Assembly: GCF_018449695.1 (NCBI RefSeq)
Contig: NZ_JAAVUY010000001.1
Span: 1-64,000, forward strand
Source of the DNA: Bradyrhizobium sp. dw_411
GTDB taxonomy: Bacteria; Pseudomonadota; Alphaproteobacteria; Rhizobiales; Xanthobacteraceae
Direction: 5' to 3'
Length of the DNA: 64,000 nt
Numbering within the stretch: position 1 is the stretch's first letter; the number at the start of each line of letters is the position of its first letter. The notes beneath the pieces were generated by a model. The model made no database searches. It saw nothing but the letters and a program-made list of their open reading frames with translations, and had not been told where the DNA came from. Shown in pieces: positions 1 to 8,713 of this stretch. The position numbers and the translations under genes were made by a program.

Positions 1-108
1 TCTAGAGCGTTTTCAAGCGAAGTGGACGCCGGTTCGCGTGAAGAAAACGCGTCAAAACAAAAGATTGGAGCCCGGTTCTGATTAAATCAGAACCGATAGG
101 CTCCAAAT
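1..108. repeat. Dispersed repeat with terminal hairpin (copy 1)
   Basis: Positions 1-60 match, in inverted orientation and with few differences, the stretch at about 39908-39966, so this is a dispersed intergenic repeat. The right part (66-107) is a long hairpin: an outer GGAGCC/GGCTCC stem encloses GGTTCTGATT/AATCAGAACC. It is followed on the plus strand by a T-rich tract. Lying just downstream of the minus-strand membrane protein gene, the hairpin could also act as its terminator. The function is inferred. Confidence 0.7.
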
Positions 109-116
109 TTTTTAAA

Positions 117-752
117 TTAATGCGCCGGCGCGTCCGGTGTCCGCGGCAGGCTGGCGTCCGGATGCGGCCCTGCGGGCACCACTTCCGGTGACGCGGCGGC
201 GGGTGCGACTTCCGGCTGGACGATTTTCGGTTGCGGATGCTCCAGCAGCACGGATTCGGCTACCGAAGCCGCAGCCGGCGCCTTCGACACGGGCGCGGGC
301 GGAGGATCGAATTGCGGCTCGGCAACCACCACGTCGGCTTTTCTCGCTCCGCGCCTGGAAACCGGAGCCACAGCGACAACTTGCGTCCCGCGTCGCGTGC
401 GCAACGCCAGGCCCGACAGGAAATCCGCCAACGCCAGCAAGGTGAGCAGGAAATAGATCGAATTGCCGAACCGCGGCCACAGCAGGAATTCAGCAATCGC
501 GCCGCCACACACGACCAGCGACAGCAGGTGATCGGTGAGATATTTCGCGCCGGGGCGCGCGCCCTTGATCACCTCAAGCAACAGCACGACAATGCCGATC
601 GCGAGCAGGATATCGCCGAGCGTCACCGGCCACGCCGCGCCCGACATCAGTGGCACTGTCACGAGCGGATCGCCCAGCGAAACCCCGGGCATCAGGAACA
701 CGATGATGTTGTAGATCGCGAGCGGAATCAGAAGAAGCGGGAAACCGACCAT
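117..752 (-). CDS. Membrane protein of unknown function, 211 aa
   Basis: I do not recognise a named family. The protein starts with a hydrophobic segment (about residues 3-22), has further hydrophobic segments around 40-60, 73-90 and 97-115, then a basic patch and a Pro/Ala/Val-rich tail from about residue 140 that is probably extended and soluble. This suggests a small integral membrane protein of about four segments with a long cytoplasmic or periplasmic tail. It lies upstream of rpmF on the same strand but 170 bases away, so co-transcription is not obvious. A hairpin-containing repeat follows its stop. No catalytic motif is visible. Confidence 0.75.
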   Translation of the reverse strand: MVGFPLLLIPLAIYNIIVFLMPGVSLGDPLVTVPLMSGAAWPVTLGDILLAIGIVVLLLEVIKGARPGAKYLTDHLLSLVVCGGAIAEFLLWPRFGNSIYFLLTLLALADFLSGLALRTRRGTQVVAVAPVSRRGARKADVVVAEPQFDPPPAPVSKAPAAASVAESVLLEHPQPKIVQPEVAPAAASPEVVPAGPHPDASLPRTPDAPAH

Positions 753-823
753 CGGCGAGGCCTTCTTTTCAAGAGAACCAAGGCGTCCGAGACTACTGAT
801 CCGAGACTACCAAGGCGTTCTCT

Positions 824-843
824 GGCGAACCATCGGGTTCGCC
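824..843 (-). other. Hairpin downstream of rpmF
   Basis: GGCGAACC and GGTTCGCC form a perfect 8-bp stem with a 4-base loop, 80 bases after the rpmF stop. No T-run follows on the minus strand, so it is not a classic intrinsic terminator. A 10-base direct repeat (CCGAGACTAC) lies next to it at 787-796 and 801-810. Confidence 0.45.
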
Positions 844-922
844 GCCGGAAACCGTCTTACCTCACGCGTGACCGAATTCGGGCAGGCGCTGCGGATCGCA
901 GTTCGCCTGCCCTGCATCGATA

Positions 923-1108
923 TCAGGATTCTTTCTTGGCCTTGAGAACCTGGCGGCCCTTGTACATGCCGGTTTTCAGGTCGAGGTGGTGCGGACGGCG
1001 CAATTCGCCGGAATCCTTGTCCTCGGCATAGGTCGGCTTCTTCAGCGCGTCCGCCGAGCGGCGCATGCCACGCCGCGAGGGCGATGTTTTTCTACGGGGA
1101 ACGGCCAT
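923..1108 (-). CDS. rpmF: 50S ribosomal protein L32
   Basis: L32 is a small zinc-free or zinc-binding large-subunit protein; this 61-residue form is the usual alphaproteobacterial length. The N-terminus [17 protein letters not shown] is diagnostic for L32, followed by the family's basic central region and a lysine-rich end (VLKAKKES). An upstream in-frame ATG exists at 1183, but the extra 25 residues do not resemble L32, so the start at 1108 is chosen. It lies between the membrane protein and mtgA, all on the minus strand. No cysteine zinc ligands are seen, so it is the non-zinc type. Confidence 0.97.
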   Translation of the reverse strand: MAVPRRKTSPSRRGMRRSADALKKPTYAEDKDSGELRRPHHLDLKTGMYKGRQVLKAKKES

Positions 1109-1252
1109 GTCGGTATCCTCTAGGGGTGTTGTCGGAGGCATCGTCCGAAACCGGACCGCCGCAGCGTTTTGGCGCAGGCGCAAATGCCGATAAGGCCGCG
1201 CTTATAGAGGATGGAATGGCCCAAAGCTAGGTTCAAAATACGCCAAAATGGC

Positions 1253-1930
1253 TCAAAAACCGCGATTTTCGTTCCAGCAATGCTGCAATTCGGAGGCCTG
1301 CGCCCGGACCGTATAGATCCCGGCCAGCCGGCGCGTGCCGGGACCGGGGTTGCGGGCGCTGCGCCGGACCGGATTAGGCAGAATGGCCGCCAATAGAGCC
1401 GCTTCGCGCGGCGACAGGGCTGAAGCAGGGTGCCCGAAAGCGTAGAGGGCGCCGGATTGCGCGCCAAACTGGCCGGCGGGCCCGAGCTCGGCAATGTTGA
1501 GGTAGATTTCCAAAATCCGCTGCTTTGGCAGCACCCAATCGGTCCACAGCGCCAGCGGCAATTCCAGCCCCTTGCGGACCACGCTGCGGCCCGGCCACAG
1601 GAACAGGTTTTTCACCACCTGCTGGGTGATGGTCGAGCCGCCGCGGGACGCCTCACCATCCTCGGCGTCATCGATCACCTCACGTAGCGCGTCCCAGTCG
1701 ATGCCATGATGGCTGCAGAATTTCGCGTCCTCGGACGCCACCACCGAACGCGGCAGCGACGGCGAAATCGCACCAAAATCGATCCATTGCCGCGATACCG
1801 GCGCACCGGTAGCCCGGCGCCAAGCCATCAGCGCCGAGACCGGGTGACCGGCACGGTAGAACGGCACCAGCAGATAGGGCAGCAGCAAAACGGCCAGCAC
1901 AGCCAGCAATACATTTCGGGCAATGCGCAA
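1253..1930 (-). CDS. mtgA: Monofunctional peptidoglycan glycosyltransferase
   Basis: This family 51 glycosyltransferase polymerises lipid II into glycan strands at the inner membrane without a transpeptidase domain. An N-terminal membrane anchor ([18 protein letters not shown]) is followed by the GT51 motifs: VVASEDAKF, carrying the catalytic Glu, and [17 protein letters not shown], then [17 protein letters not shown]. The open frame extends upstream to 2110, but that would overlap the divergent ispA start. The TTG at 1930, just before the anchor, gives about 225 residues, the normal family length, so it is preferred; the start is uncertain. It is divergently arranged with the polyprenyl synthase, which makes isoprenoid precursors also needed for cell-wall lipid carriers. 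Confidence 0.9.
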   Translation of the reverse strand: MRIARNVLLAVLAVLLLPYLLVPFYRAGHPVSALMAWRRATGAPVSRQWIDFGAISPSLPRSVVASEDAKFCSHHGIDWDALREVIDDAEDGEASRGGSTITQQVVKNLFLWPGRSVVRKGLELPLALWTDWVLPKQRILEIYLNIAELGPAGQFGAQSGALYAFGHPASALSPREAALLAAILPNPVRRSARNPGPGTRRLAGIYTVRAQASELQHCWNENRGF

Positions 1931-2091
1931 ATTCTGTCGTTTCTGGCTTAATGTACGGATCAGGTCGATATCCCGCTGATAATTCCCGCTTTTTTCAGCC
2001 CTTTTAAGGCACCCCGAACCTGTGCCTGCGGAATTGACGAAGCCTGCCGCATAACCGATTGTCCGGCCAACTTGATCTGGAGCTATTCTTA

Positions 2092-3018
2092 ATGACGACC
2101 GGCACGGCACTATCCGACTTCACCCAACGACTGGACCAGACCGCGGAGGATACCGAAGCGCTGCTGGGGAGGCTTCTTTCCGATACCCTTTTGCCCGACG
2201 AGATCGCACGGCCGAAACGGCTGATGGACGCGATGCGCTATTCGAGCCTTGGCGGCGGCAAAAGGTTGCGGCCATTCCTGGTGGTCGAAAGCTCAGCCGT
2301 CTTCGGCGTGCCCCGCGATTCCGCGCTGCTGGCCGGGGCCGCGCTCGAATGCATCCACTGCTATTCGCTGATTCACGACGATCTGCCGGCGATGGACAAC
2401 AGCGATTTGCGCCGCGGCCGTCCCACCCTGCACAAGAAAACCGACGACGCCACCGCGATCCTGGCCGGCGACGGGCTGCTGACGCTCGCTTTCGACATCA
2501 TCAGCCGCGACGAGATCCACAAAGACCCGACCGTGCGGCTGTTGCTGACGCGGGCACTGGCGCGCGCCTCGGGACTGGGCGGCATGGTCGGCGGCCAGAT
2601 GCTGGATCTGGCCGGTGAAGGCCGGTTCGGCGACCGCGAGCCGGTCGACGTCGCGCGGCTGCAGCAGATGAAGACCGGCGCGCTGTTGCGCTATGGATGC
2701 ATTGCCGGCGCCATTCTCGGCCAGTCCACGTCGGCCCAATATCAGGCGCTCGATGATTATGGCCGTGCGCTGGGCGAAGCCTTCCAGATCGCCGACGACC
2801 TGCTCGATGTCGAAGGCGATGCGGCCGCACTCGGCAAGCAGACCGGGCAGGACGCCGCCTTGGGCAAGACCACGTTCGTCACCCAGCTTGGCATCGCCGG
2901 CGCCAAGCAGCGCGTCAGCGACCTGTTGGCGCGCGCCGATTCGGCGCTGTCGATCTTCGGCGCCAAGGGCGACGTGTTGCGCGCCGCGGCGCGCTTCGTC
3001 GCTGAACGCAAGAACTGA
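2092..3018 (+). CDS. ispA: Polyprenyl synthetase (farnesyl/geranyl diphosphate synthase type)
   Basis: Condenses isopentenyl diphosphate with allylic diphosphates to make farnesyl (or geranylgeranyl) diphosphate in the cytoplasm. At 308 residues it has the usual length. The first aspartate-rich motif DDLPAMD is at residues 96-102, followed by RRGRPT, and the second motif DDLLD is at 235-239; GGGKRLRP near residue 54 binds IPP. The ATG at 2092 is preceded by GGAG at a good distance, so it is chosen over an upstream TTG at 2059. Product chain length cannot be settled by eye, so the symbol is the most likely one, not certain. A DUF1345 gene follows 8 bases downstream. Confidence 0.93.
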   Translation: MTTGTALSDFTQRLDQTAEDTEALLGRLLSDTLLPDEIARPKRLMDAMRYSSLGGGKRLRPFLVVESSAVFGVPRDSALLAGAALECIHCYSLIHDDLPAMDNSDLRRGRPTLHKKTDDATAILAGDGLLTLAFDIISRDEIHKDPTVRLLLTRALARASGLGGMVGGQMLDLAGEGRFGDREPVDVARLQQMKTGALLRYGCIAGAILGQSTSAQYQALDDYGRALGEAFQIADDLLDVEGDAAALGKQTGQDAALGKTTFVTQLGIAGAKQRVSDLLARADSALSIFGAKGDVLRAAARFVAERKN

Positions 3019-3026
3019 TCGCGGCG

Positions 3027-3710
3027 ATGGCAACCAAGGAAGTCGACGATCATCTTGTCCGCTTCCGGAAGATGCCAAGGCCGGTTCGTCTCGTCTATGG
3101 GCGTCCGCGCACCTTCGCGGCGATCGCCATCGGCATTATCGCGTTCTTCCTGCTGCCGGGATCGTTGCGGCTGGTAACGCGCCTGCTGATCGGCTGGGAC
3201 TGCTTTGTCGCAGTGTATCTGCTGCTGGTCTACATCATGATGTTTCGCTGCGGGCTCGCGCATATCCGCCGCAACGCGATTCTGCAGGATGACGGCCGCT
3301 TTCTGATCCTGCTGGTAACCGCGCTCGGCGCCTTCGCCAGCATCGCAGCCATCGTGTTCGAACTCGGCGGATCGCATCGCAGCGTCACAGACCTGTCGCT
3401 GGCGACGGTGACGATCGCGCTGTCATGGGCCGCGGTGCATACCGTCTTCGCCCTGCACTACGCCCACGAATTTTATCGCCGCACCAAACCCGGCGGCTTG
3501 CAGTTTCCCAGCGGCGACCAGGACGACCATGCCGACTACTGGGACTTTGTGTATTTCTCGTTCGTGATCGGCATGACCGCGCAAGTGTCCGATGTCGGAA
3601 TCACCGACAAGATTATCCGCCGCACCGCGACCGTACACGGCATTATCTCTTTTGTGTTCAACACCGCTCTCGTCGCGCTGATGGTCAACATCGCCGCGAG
3701 CGCGATTTAG
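3027..3710 (+). CDS. DUF1345 family membrane protein
   Basis: A 227-residue protein with about five to six hydrophobic segments (around residues 30-47, 53-75, 90-110, 118-140, 170-190 and 205-225). The segment containing VHTVFALHYAHEFYR and the following acidic loop (GDQDDHADYWDFVYFSFVIGM) are typical of DUF1345 proteins, whose function is unknown. It begins 8 bases after the ispA stop, so the two are probably co-transcribed. An elaborate palindromic repeat starts just after its stop codon. No catalytic role can be given. Confidence 0.88.
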   Translation: MATKEVDDHLVRFRKMPRPVRLVYGRPRTFAAIAIGIIAFFLLPGSLRLVTRLLIGWDCFVAVYLLLVYIMMFRCGLAHIRRNAILQDDGRFLILLVTALGAFASIAAIVFELGGSHRSVTDLSLATVTIALSWAAVHTVFALHYAHEFYRRTKPGGLQFPSGDQDDHADYWDFVYFSFVIGMTAQVSDVGITDKIIRRTATVHGIISFVFNTALVALMVNIAASAI

Positions 3711-3717
3711 AAATTAA

Positions 3718-3803
3718 CCCGTCATTCCGGGGCGATGCGAAGCATCGAACCCGGAATCTCGAGATTCCGGGTCTGGTCCTGACGGACCATCCCGGAATGA
3801 CAC
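3718..3803. repeat. Palindromic intergenic repeat, CATTCCGG family (copy 1)
   Basis: Outer arms GTCATTCCGGG (3721-3731) and CCCGGAATGAC (3791-3801) are perfectly inverted. Inside lie a small CGATGC/GCATCG stem and a perfect 24-base palindrome centred near 3760 (arms CCGGAATCTC/GAGATTCCGG). A shorter relative with the same outer arms is at 30114-30154. It separates the ispA-DUF1345 pair from the next gene and may end transcription, although no T-run is present. Confidence 0.85.
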
Positions 3804-3816
3804 CTGGGAGAAAACC

Positions 3817-4191
3817 ATGAGCCACGACCGTTCCAGCATCGAAGCCGTCGTCCAGCACTATTTCGACGGCCTGTATGAAGGCGATGCCGACAAGCTGGGC
3901 GCAATCTTCCATCCTTCCGCGGATCTGCGCTGGCTCGAAAAAGGCGAATTGCAGGTTCTCACCGTACCAGACTGGCTCGGTCGCGTGCGAAAGCGTGCCT
4001 CCGCCAAGGCCGACGGCAAGCCGCGCGAGGATTTCATCGTCACCATCGACCGCTCCGACGAATCCACCGCCTTTATCAAAGTGCGCTGCCAACTGCCGCC
4101 GCGCTATTTCACCGATTATCTGGTGGCGATGAAGCTCCCCGATGGCTGGCAGATCGTCTCCAAATCCTATCGTTACGATTTGAAGGAATAG
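3817..4191 (+). CDS. NTF2-like / lumazine-binding fold protein
   Basis: At 124 residues this matches the SnoaL/NTF2-like (putative lumazine-binding) superfamily: an N-terminal helix IEAVVQHYFDGLYEGDADKL, then IFHPSADLRWLEKGEL, and C-terminal strands ending in LPDGWQIVSKSYRYDL. Such proteins form cone-shaped dimers with a ligand pocket; many have no known substrate. Nothing in the neighbourhood fixes a role. The ATG follows GGGAG at about 8 bases. It stands alone, between a palindromic repeat and the antiporter gene. Confidence 0.85.
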   Translation: MSHDRSSIEAVVQHYFDGLYEGDADKLGAIFHPSADLRWLEKGELQVLTVPDWLGRVRKRASAKADGKPREDFIVTIDRSDESTAFIKVRCQLPPRYFTDYLVAMKLPDGWQIVSKSYRYDLKE

Positions 4192-4353
4192 TGCGTCAGG
4201 CTTTCGCCGCGGCCTGCGTCACTTCTGCGTTGGCGCAACCCATGCTTGAATGACGCCAAGTCTCACCGGTATCCGCGCCCCTGCGACCTACTGCCTCGCG
4301 TTGACCTCGCGTACCTTCCGGGCGAATAAAAGGGCGGAAGGATTTATCGGACC

Positions 4354-5961
4354 GTGGAAGCCAAATTCCAGATTTTTCTGATTCTGCTGGCAGTGCTGGC
4401 GGGCGCGACCCTGCTCGCACGGCGGGTCAGCGTTGCGCCCGCGATCCTGCTGCTGCTGACCGGCATCGTGCTGGCCTTCGTGCCGGGAATGCCGTCGCTG
4501 GAGTTGCCGCCAGAGCTGGTGCTGCTGGTGGTCCTGCCGCCGCTGATCTATTCGGCCAGCGTCGCGATGAGCTGGCGCGAGTTCAAACGCAATTTGCGGC
4601 CAATCATCATGCTGTCGGTCGGCTGTGTGATTTTCACGGCCTGGGCGGTCGCCGCCGCGACGCATTACCTGGTCGGACTGCCCTGGAATGTCGGCTTCCT
4701 GCTCGGCGCCATTGTCGCGCCGCCGGACGTGGTGGCCCCGCTGGCGATCGCCCGCAAGCTCGGCATGCCCCGGCGTATCCTGGTCGTGCTGGAGGGTGAG
4801 GGCCTGGCCAACGATTCCACCGCGCTGATTCTCTATCGTTTCGCGCTCATGGCCATTTCGACCGGCGCATTTTCGCTGCCCAAAGCGACCGGCACGTTCT
4901 TCGCCATCGTCATATGCGAGGCGCTGTTCGGGATTGCGGTGGGCTGGCTCAGCCTGCGGGCGCGCCATCGCGCCCGCGATCCGCAGATCGAGATTACGCT
5001 GTCGCTGATCACCCCCTATGTCGCCTATTGGATCCCCGAGCACTTCGGCGGTTCCGGCGTGATCGCGACCGTCGCCTGCGGACTCTACATGAGCTGGAAC
5101 GGGCCGCTGCTGATCTCATCGGCGACCCGGCTTCAGGGCATTTTCTTCTGGGACCTCGTGATCTTTCTGATCGAGGGCCTGCTGTTTTTGCTGACGGGTT
5201 TCCAGATGCGATCGCTATGGGAAAACTCGAAGGCATTTCCGCTCAACGAAATCCTGTCCGCCACCGCGCTGGTCGCCGTGATCGTCGTCGTGGCGCGGTT
5301 TGCCTGGGTCTACCCCGCCACCTATCTGCCGCGGCTGTTGAACAAGCGCCTGCGCGAGCGCGATCCGCACCCGTCCTGGCGCACGACGTTCGTGATCGCA
5401 TTTACCGGCGTGCGCGGCGCGGTCTCGCTGGCAGCAGCGCTCGCACTGCCATTCGTGCTCCCCGATGGCCAAAGCTTTCCATACCGCGACCTGATCCTGT
5501 TTGTCAGTTTCGGCGTCATTTTCATCACGCTGGTTGGCGTCGGACTTACGCTGCCCCCGGTGGTGCGGCGGCTGGGTGTCACTGATGTGGGCCGTGCGGA
5601 AAGCATCGCGGAGCATGAATCGGAAATCGCCGCGCGGCGCGAGGCGCTTGGCGCGGCGCTCAAATCGCTCGATGCCATCACCGACGACCGCGAACTATCA
5701 GAAGAAGTCGTCAAGCTGCTGCGCGCGCGACACGAAACCCGCGCCGATCAGCTCCCGGATTCGCTCAATCCCGATGCGCATGATGTCTCGGCGACCGGAA
5801 CCGCGCTGACGCGGGAATTGATCTCGGCGGAGCGAAAATTCATCCATGTCATGCTGCGCGACGGCAAGATCACCGACGAAATCCGGCGGCGGATCGAGCG
5901 CGATCTCGATCTGGAAGAAGCCAGCCTAGCCAACCGCGAATACCGCAGGATTCCGCTTTAA
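4354..5961 (+). CDS. Na+/H+ antiporter, CPA1 (NhaP/NHE) family
   Basis: Inner-membrane exchanger that swaps protons for Na+ (or K+), supporting pH and salt homeostasis. The 535 residues begin with about twelve hydrophobic segments; VAPPDVVAP (Asp125) and GLANDSTAL (Asn153-Asp154) are the CPA1 ion-binding motifs, and FTGVRGAVSLAAALALP is the conserved late helix. The C-terminal ~140 residues are hydrophilic and rich in Glu/Arg, a likely cytoplasmic regulatory tail. The start codon is GTG. It converges on the LysR gene with only 17 bases between stops. Confidence 0.93.
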   Translation: MEAKFQIFLILLAVLAGATLLARRVSVAPAILLLLTGIVLAFVPGMPSLELPPELVLLVVLPPLIYSASVAMSWREFKRNLRPIIMLSVGCVIFTAWAVAAATHYLVGLPWNVGFLLGAIVAPPDVVAPLAIARKLGMPRRILVVLEGEGLANDSTALILYRFALMAISTGAFSLPKATGTFFAIVICEALFGIAVGWLSLRARHRARDPQIEITLSLITPYVAYWIPEHFGGSGVIATVACGLYMSWNGPLLISSATRLQGIFFWDLVIFLIEGLLFLLTGFQMRSLWENSKAFPLNEILSATALVAVIVVVARFAWVYPATYLPRLLNKRLRERDPHPSWRTTFVIAFTGVRGAVSLAAALALPFVLPDGQSFPYRDLILFVSFGVIFITLVGVGLTLPPVVRRLGVTDVGRAESIAEHESEIAARREALGAALKSLDAITDDRELSEEVVKLLRARHETRADQLPDSLNPDAHDVSATGTALTRELISAERKFIHVMLRDGKITDEIRRRIERDLDLEEASLANREYRRIPL

Positions 5962-5978
5962 CTGGCGGAAACCGTAAA

Positions 5979-6920
5979 TCAGACCTTGCCGCGGGTGCGC
6001 GGCTGCGGTGCGGTCATCTGCGAGACCGCCGCCATGATCTGCGCGCGCAGCCATGCATGGGCGGGATCGAGGTGCACGCGCTCGTGCCAGCTCATGGCCA
6101 TTTCAAATCCGGGCGGCTGGACCGGCGCATCGCGCAATTGCAGCCCCTCGCTGCGCCCCTTGAGCAGACGCGCCGGCAACATCGCGACCATATCCGAATG
6201 GCGAACCAATTCTGGCACCGAAAGGAAATGCGGCACCGACAGAACCACGCGGCGCTTGTGGCGGCGCGCTTCCAGCAACACGTCCGTCGGTCCCTTGAAG
6301 CCGCCGCCTTCCGGCGACACCACCATATGATCGAGCGCGCAATATTGCGCCAGCGTGATCGGGCCCTTTCCGAGCAGAGGGTGACGCTGGCGCGCGATAA
6401 ATTGATAGCGTTCGGTAAAAAGGATCGTGCTGCGCAGGCTTTCCGGCACGATGTCGGCGGTCGTGAGCGCGACATCGATATCGCCGCGCTCGGCCATACG
6501 CGCGATTTCAGCCGGAACCGGCGTATAGACCGCCACGCGCACCCCCGGCGCGTCACGGCGCAGACGCGGCAGCAACGGCAACAGAATCGCGCGTTGCGAA
6601 TAGTCCGAGGCGACGACGCGCCAGGTCATTTCGGTTTTAGCCGGATCGAACGGCGTCTGCGCGCTGAGCATGCGCTCGACGCCGCCTAGGGCTTCGCGCA
6701 GCGGCGCCAGCAATTCGAGACCGCGCGTGGTCGGCCGCATGCCGCGAGGACCCGGCGTCAGCAGCGGATCGGCAAACAGATGGCGCAGCTTGCCGAGGCG
6801 CACGCTGACGGTCGGCTGGCTCAGGTGCAGCCGCCGCGCCACATGGGTGACGTTGCAGATGGTAAGCAACGCTTCGAGGGTCACGAGCAATTCGATATCA
6901 ATGCCGCGGATATTACGCAT
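5979..6920 (-). CDS. LysR-family transcriptional regulator
   Basis: A 313-residue LTTR with an N-terminal winged helix-turn-helix (about residues 8-65, including NVTHVARRLHLSQPTVSVRL) and a substrate-binding-like effector domain from about residue 95. It is transcribed away from a flavodoxin-fold quinone oxidoreductase across an 85-base gap, the classic LTTR layout, so it most likely controls that gene and itself. The domain looks closest to the NodD/SyrM-NahR-like subgroup (start RNIRGIDIELLVTLEAL), but the effector is unknown. Confidence 0.93.
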   Translation of the reverse strand: MRNIRGIDIELLVTLEALLTICNVTHVARRLHLSQPTVSVRLGKLRHLFADPLLTPGPRGMRPTTRGLELLAPLREALGGVERMLSAQTPFDPAKTEMTWRVVASDYSQRAILLPLLPRLRRDAPGVRVAVYTPVPAEIARMAERGDIDVALTTADIVPESLRSTILFTERYQFIARQRHPLLGKGPITLAQYCALDHMVVSPEGGGFKGPTDVLLEARRHKRRVVLSVPHFLSVPELVRHSDMVAMLPARLLKGRSEGLQLRDAPVQPPGFEMAMSWHERVHLDPAHAWLRAQIMAAVSQMTAPQPRTRGKV

Positions 6921-7005
6921 GGCTATGCCTGCTATTGCATCTATTCATTTTGACTATGCCACAGGACGTCCTAACTGGATAGCGTCCCACCAAGGAGCCA
7001 TCGGC
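6921..7005. promoter_or_regulatory. Divergent promoter region with candidate LysR operator
   Basis: This 85-base gap separates the divergent LysR and oxidoreductase starts. CTATGCC occurs twice in direct orientation (6923-6929 and 6954-6960), 31 bases apart, about three helical turns. The stretch between them is AT-rich (TATTGCATCTATTCATTTTG). AAGGAG at 6992-6997 is the ribosome-binding site of the plus-strand gene. The operator role is inferred from layout only. Confidence 0.45.
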
Positions 7006-7863
7006 ATGAATGTCCTGCTGGTTTATGCCCACCCCGAGCCGCGCTCATTGAACGGATCGATCCGCGATTTCACGGTCGACCGGTTCGTTCGCGCCGGACA
7101 TACCGTCGAAGTCAGCGACCTCTACGCCATGCGCTGGAAGGCCGATCTCGACGCCGAAGATTTTCCGCAGCGCGACGCGGCGCAACCGTTCAGGCCGAGC
7201 GGCGACTCCAGGCGTGCTTTCGCGGAGGGAACCCAGACCGCGGATGTAACGGCCGAGCAGGAGAAGTTGCGCCGGGCGGATCTGGTGATCTTCCAGTTCC
7301 CGCTGTGGTGGTTCTCGATGCCCGCGATCATGAAGGGCTGGTTCGATCGCGTCTATGCCTACGGCTTCGCCTATGGCGTCGGCGAACATTCAGAGAAGCG
7401 CTGGGGCGTGCGCTATGGCGAGGGCGCGTTCAAGGGCAAGCGCGCCATGCTGGTGGTGACGACCGGCGGCTGGGCCGACCATTACAGCGAGCGCGGCATC
7501 AACGGGCCGATCGACGATCTGCTATTCCCGATTCAGCACGGCCTTTTGTTCTATCCGGGGTTCGACGTGTTGCCGCCATTCCTCGTGTTCAAAACCAGCG
7601 CGATGAACCCGGCACGTCACGACGAGATATTGAGTGCGCTCGGCGCTCGGCTGGACACTGCGATGCAGACCACGCCGATCGCCTACCGCAGTCAGAACCT
7701 CGGCGATTACCTGATTCCGGCGCTGACCTTGAAGCCCGAATTGAGCACCGACAAGACCGGCTTTGCGCTCCATCGCAGCGATGAAATAGCGACCGACCCT
7801 GTCGTTCGAGATCCATCTTTCGTCCCGGCAAACGCCGGGACGAAATCAGCGGTCATGTCGTGA
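7006..7863 (+). CDS. NAD(P)H-dependent quinone oxidoreductase, flavodoxin-like fold
   Basis: Resembles the NQO1/MdaB/KefF group, which performs two-electron reduction of quinones using FAD or FMN and NAD(P)H in the cytoplasm. The N-terminus MNVLLVYAHPEPRSLNGSI is the first strand and phosphate-binding loop. FQFPLWWFSMPAIMKGWFDR and GGWADHY are further family signatures. AAGGAG sits 9 bases before the chosen ATG; the open frame continues 112 codons upstream, but those are antisense to the LysR gene. At 285 residues it is longer than many homologues: the last ~15 codons run through a perfect inverted repeat (7818-7845). The divergent LysR gene is its likely regulator. Confidence 0.92.
   Translation: MNVLLVYAHPEPRSLNGSIRDFTVDRFVRAGHTVEVSDLYAMRWKADLDAEDFPQRDAAQPFRPSGDSRRAFAEGTQTADVTAEQEKLRRADLVIFQFPLWWFSMPAIMKGWFDRVYAYGFAYGVGEHSEKRWGVRYGEGAFKGKRAMLVVTTGGWADHYSERGINGPIDDLLFPIQHGLLFYPGFDVLPPFLVFKTSAMNPARHDEILSALGARLDTAMQTTPIAYRSQNLGDYLIPALTLKPELSTDKTGFALHRSDEIATDPVVRDPSFVPANAGTKSAVMS
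7818..7845. repeat. Perfect 12-bp inverted repeat inside the oxidoreductase 3' end
   Basis: TTTCGTCCCGGC and GCCGGGACGAAA form a perfect hairpin with a 4-base loop. It lies within the last codons of the oxidoreductase and 19 bases beyond the stop of the convergent hydrolase gene, so it may terminate the latter. A related GGTCCCGG/CCGGGACC hairpin occurs at 24530-24557. Confidence 0.7.
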
Positions 7864-8664
7864 TCAGCTTGAAACGCCGATCAGCATGCGCGTGAGTTCG
7901 TCAGGCGCCATCACCATGGCGTTGTGGCCGGTTGCGATTTCGGCCCAGCGCCAGCCCTGCTGCGCCTTGACCCAGTCCCGCGACTTCTGCAGCGCCGCAT
8001 AGACCGGACTGGTGCAGTGAATATAGGTGCGCGGCAGGTTGTTGCCGACCGGCCCCTTGATATTGAGCGTGCTGGTATAGGTCCCGAGCGGGTGCGGCGT
8101 CAGCCGCCGTTTGACCCATTCGGTGTCTTTTGGGTCCGAGACCCCGAACGCCGAGGGCGGCGGATTGGGCAGGCTGAGCCCGCCGCTGGTTTCTTCCGCA
8201 GCCTTGCGGCGCGCGGCGACGACATCCGGCGGCAGGCTATCGAACGGGCTCTTGCCGCCTTCCACCATCAGCGAATCCAGATAGACCAGATGACGAATCC
8301 GCTCGGGCACGGCATCGGCGGTGCCGGTGATCGCCAAGCCGCCAAAGGAATGTCCGACCAGCACGATATTGCTCAGCTCCTCGGCCTCGATCACGTTGAC
8401 GATGTCCTTGGTGAAGGTATCGAGCGTGATGTCTTTCGACAGCAGATGCTTGCGTTCGCCAAGCCCGGTCTGGGTCGGCGTGAACACCTGATGCCCGGCT
8501 GCGCGCAGCCGGTCCGCGACCCGGCTCCAGCACCAGCCACCGTGCCAGGCGCCGTGCACCAGCACAAAAGTCTGCGCCGCATTCTGCGCCTTTGCTGCTG
8601 TATCACTCGCGCCCGCCGCCAATCCTGCAACTGCCATTGTTTTGAGAACATCCCGACGTTTCAT
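7864..8664 (-). CDS. Tat-exported alpha/beta hydrolase
   Basis: A 266-residue alpha/beta-hydrolase. The N-terminus MKRRDVLKTMAVAGLAAGA looks like a twin-arginine export signal, with a likely cleavage after AKA near residue 25. The hydrolase core starts with FVLVHGAWHGGWCW (oxyanion loop), has the nucleophile elbow LVGHSFGGLAI and a C-terminal GHNAM histidine, so the Ser-Asp-His triad looks intact. It resembles the esterase/salicylate-esterase-like group of secreted hydrolases; the substrate is unknown. GAGGGAG precedes the chosen ATG; an in-frame start 40 codons upstream lacks a signal peptide. Confidence 0.9.
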   Translation of the reverse strand: MKRRDVLKTMAVAGLAAGASDTAAKAQNAAQTFVLVHGAWHGGWCWSRVADRLRAAGHQVFTPTQTGLGERKHLLSKDITLDTFTKDIVNVIEAEELSNIVLVGHSFGGLAITGTADAVPERIRHLVYLDSLMVEGGKSPFDSLPPDVVAARRKAAEETSGGLSLPNPPPSAFGVSDPKDTEWVKRRLTPHPLGTYTSTLNIKGPVGNNLPRTYIHCTSPVYAALQKSRDWVKAQQGWRWAEIATGHNAMVMAPDELTRMLIGVSS

Positions 8665-8713
8665 GATGATCGCTCCCTCTATGATTTCTTGCTGTGATTT
8701 TGATTGATGCGCG

